From: Lentinula raphanica
Taxonomy: Eukaryota; Basidiomycota; Agaricomycetes; Agaricales; Omphalotaceae
Direction: 5' to 3'
NCBI GenBank assembly: GCA_027919835.1
Contig: JANVFP010000003.1
Coordinates: 434,001-498,000 of the forward strand
Length of the DNA: 64,000 bases
Shown here: positions 58,301 to 64,000 of the stretch, one piece after another
Layout: every line of letters starts with the position of its first letter
Numbering within the stretch: the first letter of the stretch is position 1
Notes under the pieces: generated by a model
What the model saw: the letters and a program-made list of their open reading frames with translations, nothing else
Database searches by the model: none
What the model was told of the DNA's origin: nothing
Made by a program: the position numbers and the translations under genes

Positions 58301-59621
58301 GCTCAAACTCAATTTAGTGGAAATCACGCCGGATGAGGTGGAGGGGCATGCGAAGAAGATGCTTTCGGATGCCAAATTGAGGATCCTTGTGTCCGGAAAT
58401 ATCTACAAAGAGGTTCGTCTCCTTCTCTGTTGTCTCTGCGAGTGACTGCTGAAAGCCCATCCCTCATCTGAAGGAGGCTGTCAAAATGGCTGAAATAGCC
58501 GAAGCAGGATTGAGTGCCTCGGCTGTGTCACAAAACGACCTCAATGACCGTGCTCTGATTCTTCCTCAAGGTAATATTACTTCACTTTTCTCGAACAATT
58601 GGCCGGCTAACAATGTATATCGTAGGATGTAATCTGATCAAGACCGAAACCATTCCCAATCCGAACCAAACTAATTCATCTCTGACCTACTATGTTCGCA
58701 TTGGTTCTATCAAGGACAGTCGCCTTCGCGTTGCCGGCGCTGTTTTGACCCAGATACTCACCGAGCCTGCCTTCAACGTTCTTCGAACAAGGGAACAACT
58801 GGGATACGTCGTATTTTGTGGCCTTTGGTCTTTACCAGGTTCAGCTGAGAAAGGTATCAGAATTGTCGTTCAAAGCGAGAAGACTCCTGGTTATTTGGAG
58901 ACCCGGGTCGAGGCTTTCTTGGAAGAAATGAAGGGCAACATAGAGGCAATGACACCGGAGATGTTCGAAGAACACAAGTCGAGCTTGGATAAGAAATGGA
59001 GGGAAGAGGAGAAGAACCTGTCGGAAGAATTCAATGTCTTCGCAGCTCATATACACAGCGGCCATCTCGATTTCTACAGAAGTAAGTTTGATGATTTTGT
59101 GTGGTCACCAGATTCTTAACCAGAATTACACTTCAGAAATCACCGACGCCAACATCTTGAAAGACATCACAAAAGATGAAATATACTCCCTCTTCATGTC
59201 GCACGTACATCCATCATCCAAGACCAGATCAAAGCTTTCGGTGCAAATGCGGGCACAGAAAGTACGGCCCAAACGCGTCAGCGCGGTTGCAGCCGAGACC
59301 TTCGAGGCGCGTGTACGCGAAGCTGGTGTAGAGATCACCGCTGGCGCATGGAAGGAATCAATCTCGAACGAGACACCGACGATCGAGGACTTCCAGAAGT
59401 ATTGGACTGGAGTTCTTACGAGTGAAGATCGTAATAAAGAGCTGATAGAGAGTTTTGTGAAATTAGTGGAAGATCATCCAGTCGATGGTGAAGGGCCCGA
59501 CATTCCACGATCAGATGCGAGATATATTGGGGATATGAAGGAATTCAGAGCCAGTCTGCAGCCTTCAGAAGATTTAGGTGCAATGGTCGAGTGGGGAGAT
59601 CTGCCGGTGTCGAAGCTATGA
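55323..59621 (+). CDS. STE23: Insulin-degrading-enzyme-like M16 zinc metalloprotease (Ste23/insulysin)
   Basis: Large M16A protease of short peptides. About 15 exons. The inverted zinc motif LAHFCEHLLFMG and downstream RELNAVDSEHKKN (third ligand Glu) lie in domain 1. Other family blocks are WRIFQLTKYLSKPGHVWSKF, HLIGHEGPGSLYSYLKSKGW, FNVLRTREQLGYVVF and HVHPSSKTRSKLSVQ. A Ser/Pro-rich insert (about 56190-56330) is unusual. Two in-frame Mets exist. From 55323 the first 31 residues look like a mitochondrial presequence (Arg, Ser, Leu, no acidic residues); 55416 would give the shorter cytosolic form. The C-terminus PVSKL ends in SKL, a PTS1. Human IDE is likewise known for alternative starts and a PTS1-like end. 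Confidence 0.94.
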
Positions 59622-60214
59622 TTAATTATCGGTTATATGTTGTTTTCCTATGTTTTGAAACCCTTGGGTCCATCGTCGTTATGCACAGCCATGTACAACT
59701 GTAATCAAGCATAGTACATTGTCGAGTGAGAAAAGGACCATGATTCAGGAGAAGGAAAACCGCAAAAAATCTATCGAGGGACAGGAAAATTACATGGGCA
59801 TAAGATTCAAATGGTCGTTCGAATCTGGTTCAAAGTTCAAACGTTCTGAGATTCCAACATCGCGTGCCTGTGTCATATTCCAGGACATTCAACGAATCTA
59901 ACTATATCATTCTAACAGCCTACAGGCAGGAGTTGTTGTGGGCAGGTTTTCAGTATTTAGTAACGACTGACAAGGTCAATAAATAGTTCTCAAAGGTAGT
60001 AGGCATTACTCCAGTACGTTGTAGAGTACTGCCTCAACATACTCATCCTTCAAACAACGTTTCCTCTATCTGTAAAACTAATTCATACGCTTCTCGACGT
60101 CTCCAAGATCCGCTCCCAGTGGGAAGTGTCGGGGCCAACGTATACTATAGTAAAGAACGTCAGCCGTTGTCTGAACGGAAAGATGAGAGGTTTTAGGTGT
60201 ACTACATATGAATC
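59622..60214. other. Intergenic region between convergent genes
   Basis: 593 bp between the insulysin stop and the stop of the next (minus-strand) gene. No feature recognised. Confidence 0.4.
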
Positions 60215-61479
60215 CTAGTGAGAGGGCCCGCCAGTCTGTTCTCCATGACCTGTATGTCTGGTCTCCTGACGCACGGTCGCATCCTTAGTGTGCTTGGTAA
60301 GTGGCTTCTGCTGTAAAAATACTGCCGCCCTAGTGTCTCGATACCTGCGCCAGTTGACCATTGTGTTTTCTGATATCGCTTTTGTGACGCTGACACCCGG
60401 CTGGCTGACAAGGTACCATCCAGAATCTTCTTCGGATAGGAGTTGCATGAAGTTGTCGGCCTTCACCCAACCGGCAGCAAATTTCGGCAGTTTATCCATG
60501 TGCAATTTCTCTTTTCTTGCCATCTCAGTGAGCCAAGATGGCGATGGGTTGAAATCAGACGTCGACAGAGCCTGTCTTTCGATCCGTGCAAGAGCTTCCT
60601 TCAGCAGATGGGGCTCTCGGAAGTAAACGCTTGCGACGAAAGTGTGGGCGAGACCTAGTGTATTCGTATTTTTTGTCTGAGTAGCCTTGCCGATGAATTC
60701 CATAACTTCGCTACCAACAGAGATTTCGATTCCACCTGTCTTGAGAGAATTGATTCTGTGCTTGATTTCCGATACTTGCACGCCTGACATCCTAATCAGT
60801 CTGATACACATGGCAGAATACTTATATCGAGTCACTCACTCGTCGATTCTTCTTCCATCTTGATAATCGTCTGGAAGTTATCTATTGTGTCATGAGTGAT
60901 CGCGGTCGTAAGGAACTCCAGGCCAGAGTCCACAGTGCGTAGAAAGTCCAGCGCTCGATGGACATATAGGAAGGGAGTAGTTGTAGCCAGCACGTTCCCA
61001 GCTAGGTACTGTTTCAGAGAATCAATGATCTGCTGTTTCGTCTGCTGTTTCGAGGCGTCGTCGCTAAAATACATAGCACCAAGGATGACGACGTATTCTA
61101 GGCCATGTTCCCAGTCCGAAGATGGCAAACGATCAGTAGGGGAACAAATGTTGTCGTCTCCAATTTCCAGGCAGCATCCACTAGTCATGAAGCTGTAGTG
61201 ACGTTGGGGATCTTTGAGTTGATATTTTCGGAATGTAATGGCTAAGTAAGTTCCAATGACATCAGTGTATAGTCAAAGAATGCGTTCGTATGAAAAGCAC
61301 TCACGGACCCAGTGGTTGTTGGATTCAGGACTAGCAGTGGTACTGAGTTCTTGGACTGCATGCGAGTCTGCGGCATCCACAAAAGGACCCAACAACTTGA
61401 AGCATACAGCAAGCAAAAGGGTACGGAAAAGGTGAGAGGATAGTGACAACGGACGCCAGTCGGTAGGTATGAGCAACAT
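60215..61479 (-). CDS. Probable secreted protein of unknown function
   Basis: Three exons (61479-61305, 61241-60840, 60783-60215) give about 381 residues in one frame. The N-terminus has a hydrophobic stretch (LFRTLLLAVCFKLLGPFVDA) ending in an AxA-like site, consistent with a signal peptide. The middle is largely helical with GLEYVVILGAMYFSDDASKQ and FLYVHRALDFLRTVDSGLEF. The third exon has GGIEISVGSEVMEFIGKATQ and GLAHTFVASVYFREPHLLKE. The tail is basic, Gln/Thr/His-rich. There are two adjacent Cys (GCCLEIGDDNIC). I recognise no family. Confidence 0.65.
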
Positions 61480-62741
61480 GTTTTGGCAACCTATATCATA
61501 TCCTGTTAATCAGCTCGAAAAGCCTAGAGATTCGGATTATAGATTTTATCACCAAATGCACTATAGTATAGGTCCCAATTTCTACTATGAATTACAGTCG
61601 TCGATCAGCAATAATGATCTGAAGAGCAGCGAGTGCCAATGCGCACCGGTGTGGTGTTTAAAAGAGAACGTTGTATGTATACTCTGGTAACTCGAAGTCG
61701 GGAGGGAAGAATGAGTATAGTATGTCCTGAAAGCAGCTGCAGACCTATTTATGTATGAAAATCGCGCACAACTCACTGCCTCACGAGTCACCTCCGACAC
61801 TCGCAACCCGCCTCCTCCTCCTTGTATTGATAAATATTTTTTCCCTCAGCCAACTTGAAACAATTCCTTTCCCCGAGACCTGAAACTGGGGATTCAGGAA
61901 AAGAAAACTGACACAGTGGCCGATAGTGGCCGTCCTCCAAATTCAGGGTGTCTTATGACGATTTTCAGCATGTACTAGGGGACCATCCATCCTTTACATC
62001 TTTCTTTCATCATTTGCTAGGCAAAGGTTCGACTGCGACAGAATGTCTCAATCATGTATCGGGTTGAACTTGGGGGCCGGGGCCTTCCCCGTTCAAATCG
62101 CAAGTGGACTCGCCTCGGTATTTGAGCCTCATGCGTTTTCAATTTGTGCTCTTCGTTTTTCGCCAAACGGATGGCAATATGTATAGCAATAGGGCCTCAC
62201 TGATACCACCTCGCTTCCCAATTGCCATAGGACCGTCGCCCTTGGAATGAATACTACTATCAATGCTGTACGACGTTGCCATACAGGGCACAAGTGGTAG
62301 CACTGGGTGGTAGGCTGTAGCAGGCTAGCGCTGTAGCAGATGGGGCGAGCAAAAGCGAGCAAGGCGCATCACTGATGCATCCAGATTAATCGTGATGTTG
62401 TTTAAATGTTTTGTTCGGGCATAGGGTGAGGGGCTCTTTTGCTCTCTTTTAGCGATTGGAGGGATAACGATCGTATTCGAAAAAGTCAAGGAGGGTGCTG
62501 CGATGAGATGAAGTCAAGGACTATTTTCAAAGACCAGTGTATACAGACGCTCGATGTCATGGACATTGCAAGCGCAAGGTCACTGGTCACCGGTCAAGAG
62601 TCAAGACGGTGCTCGAGCATGACTATGTCTACAACCAATTGTCATTATACAATTACAACAGGCTCCGTATTAGGCGAATAACATACACGTACGTCAAAAG
62701 GAACAAGAATCAGAATGAAAGGCTCAAGCGGCGCTCAAGAC
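61480..62741. other. Intergenic region, 1.26 kb, no gene seen
   Basis: Promoter of the 61479 gene and 3' flank of the transcription factor. Only short open frames. Confidence 0.4.
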
Positions 62742-64000
62742 TCAAAACCCCAACTGCTCGATAAACCCCTGCCACGATGCGTCTAGCAAGGGTGTTCCGA
62801 ACGACAGATGATTGTTCCCTTGTGGATACCCAAAGCCAGAAAAGGCACCGGCGGACGGTACAGGAGCAAACATCGAATTTCCGAATATCCCAGCATCGAC
62901 TCCTCCGACTCCTCCGACTATATGAGACATGTTGTCCATGGCTAGATCGATATTGTCCCCGTCCACGGGTAGATCAGTAAACTGATCACGCACGCCTGCG
63001 TACTGAGAATGAGGAGCGAGATTGTTGTCGTCAGCGAGATCACCACCGGGTACAGAATTATGATACATCTGTCCTCCCGGACTCGTCTGGTGCTGTTGCT
63101 GTTGCTGCAGTGGAGAAGTCCGGAAAGAAGAATCAAAACTGGCAGGGATATCGAAGAAATGGCTTTCGAGCCCGCCAAAGTTCATATCGACGTCCATTTC
63201 GATGTTTCGGATGTCTTGGGCGATGGTTGGGTGCAGGTTTTGAGCGGGGGTTGGGGGTTGTTGGTGTTGTGGCTGTGGGTGCGGTGGCGGCGGGGGTAAG
63301 GAGACGTCGAAGGAACCTTCGAGCGTACTATGCGTAGGCGGATGCGTGGAGGTTCCAGGGAAGGAGAACTGGGTTTCTGGGCTGGGATGAGCATTCGAAC
63401 CAACAGAGCCAACAGAGCCAACATCAACATCCGAACAGCTACGCGACGAGCTCGGTCTCGTGCTACCCGTCCCGCTCCCGCTCCTGCCCTTGGAAGAATT
63501 ACAAGCCGCGATCAGATGCGTTCGTCCACCGAGACGGTCGAGCTCGAACGTCGAGAGCGGAACGCTCTGGGTTTCTTCGAGGTCAGCGGTGTTGGTGAAT
63601 GAGGCAGCGCAGGAGGTGGGTGAGCTGTGATTTGAGGAGAGATTAGTTGATCCTGATCCTGATGGCGAAGATGATGATTCGGCGGGACTGCAGCAGCTGC
63701 TGCTGTGGGTGTTGGTGTTGTTCGTGCCGGAGGGGGATACGGTGGTTTGAATCGATTCAGTGACTTCCCGGGCTTTACGTCGTAGTTTTCGCATTGTATC
63801 CTGATGATGATTTGAGTGGGGTGAGAGCGATGAATCAATGGAACGTACCAGGATGTTGGCAGCACTGCGCGAAATCGGAGCTGCCTCCTCGAACAGGGAT
63901 GCCATTCCGTCCAACTCGTCCAAAGACGACTTGGTCATTTTGGACATTGGCGCTCGGGTAACGAGAATGCACATCACGATCTACGTATAGAGGGATGAGA
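62742..64000 (-). CDS. C-terminal part of a fungal-specific transcription factor, cut by the window
   Basis: The visible exons run from an acceptor at 63981 to the stop at 62742, with one intron (about 63849-63803). The start reads IVMCILVTRAPMSK.. then SLFEEAAPISRSAANILDTMRKLRRKA, a segment often found at the end of the fungal_trans (MHR) domain in basidiomycete Zn2Cys6 regulators. A long low-complexity Ser/Thr/Pro/Gln/His region follows, and the end is DASWQGFIEQLGF, a recurrent C-terminal tail in these proteins. The DNA-binding domain would lie outside the window, so the class is inferred. Confidence 0.72.

Overview
This is a nuclear window from a filamentous basidiomycete, most likely an Agaricomycete. 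Genes are cut by many short introns (about 45-65 nt, GT-AG with two probable GC-AG cases). Fungal markers present are elongation factor 3, a C-5 sterol desaturase, a G1 (eqolisin) peptidase and the C-terminal part of what looks like a basidiomycete fungal-specific transcription factor. All gene models were built by eye from reading frames, splice signals and family motifs; no database search was possible.

Layout. 1-14 kb: elongation factor 3 (5' end cut by the window), a CFA-synthase/coclaurine-N-methyltransferase-like methyltransferase with a decayed copy of its own 3' part behind it, a HotDog thioesterase, a low-complexity protein, a 443-bp MITE, and a CBM21 protein with a PP1-docking motif (glycogen-targeting subunit type). 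15.5-28.4 kb: a type IIC (Na,K-ATPase alpha-like) P-type ATPase with a 5-nt microexon, an Mcp1-like mitochondrial membrane protein, a secreted Cys-tail protein, a microsomal cytochrome P450, a second MITE, and a 3-ketoacyl-CoA thiolase. 28.7-38 kb: three tandem paralogues of a large F-box protein with Cys/His clusters, each preceded by the same CACGTG + TGAGTCA promoter block. 38-48.4 kb: housekeeping genes (adenylate kinase, tRNA-Gln with intron, a single-pass Ser/Thr-rich membrane protein, OST48/Wbp1, ERG3), a G1 peptidase with a reading-frame break, and a HAD phosphatase ending in the peroxisomal signal SKL. 48.7-54.9 kb: a tandem segmental duplication carrying two copies of a small secreted-protein gene. 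A MITE lies between the copies and a Mutator-like element is inserted in the second copy. 55-64 kb: an insulin-degrading-enzyme metalloprotease (also ending in SKL), a probable secreted protein of unknown function, and the C-terminal part of the transcription factor.

Most striking are the mobile-element footprints. Three different MITEs share the terminus AGGACC and each has a perfect 8-bp target duplication. A 955-bp element has long inverted repeats and a 9-bp duplication, and its empty site can be read in the paralogous copy. The F-box array with its conserved promoter block, and the duplicated secreted-protein locus, are the best candidates for lineage-specific biology. Two one-base frame breaks lie in or beside short homopolymers (OST48 and the G1 peptidase) and may be sequencing errors. 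No CRISPR array, prophage or bacterial-type operon is present.
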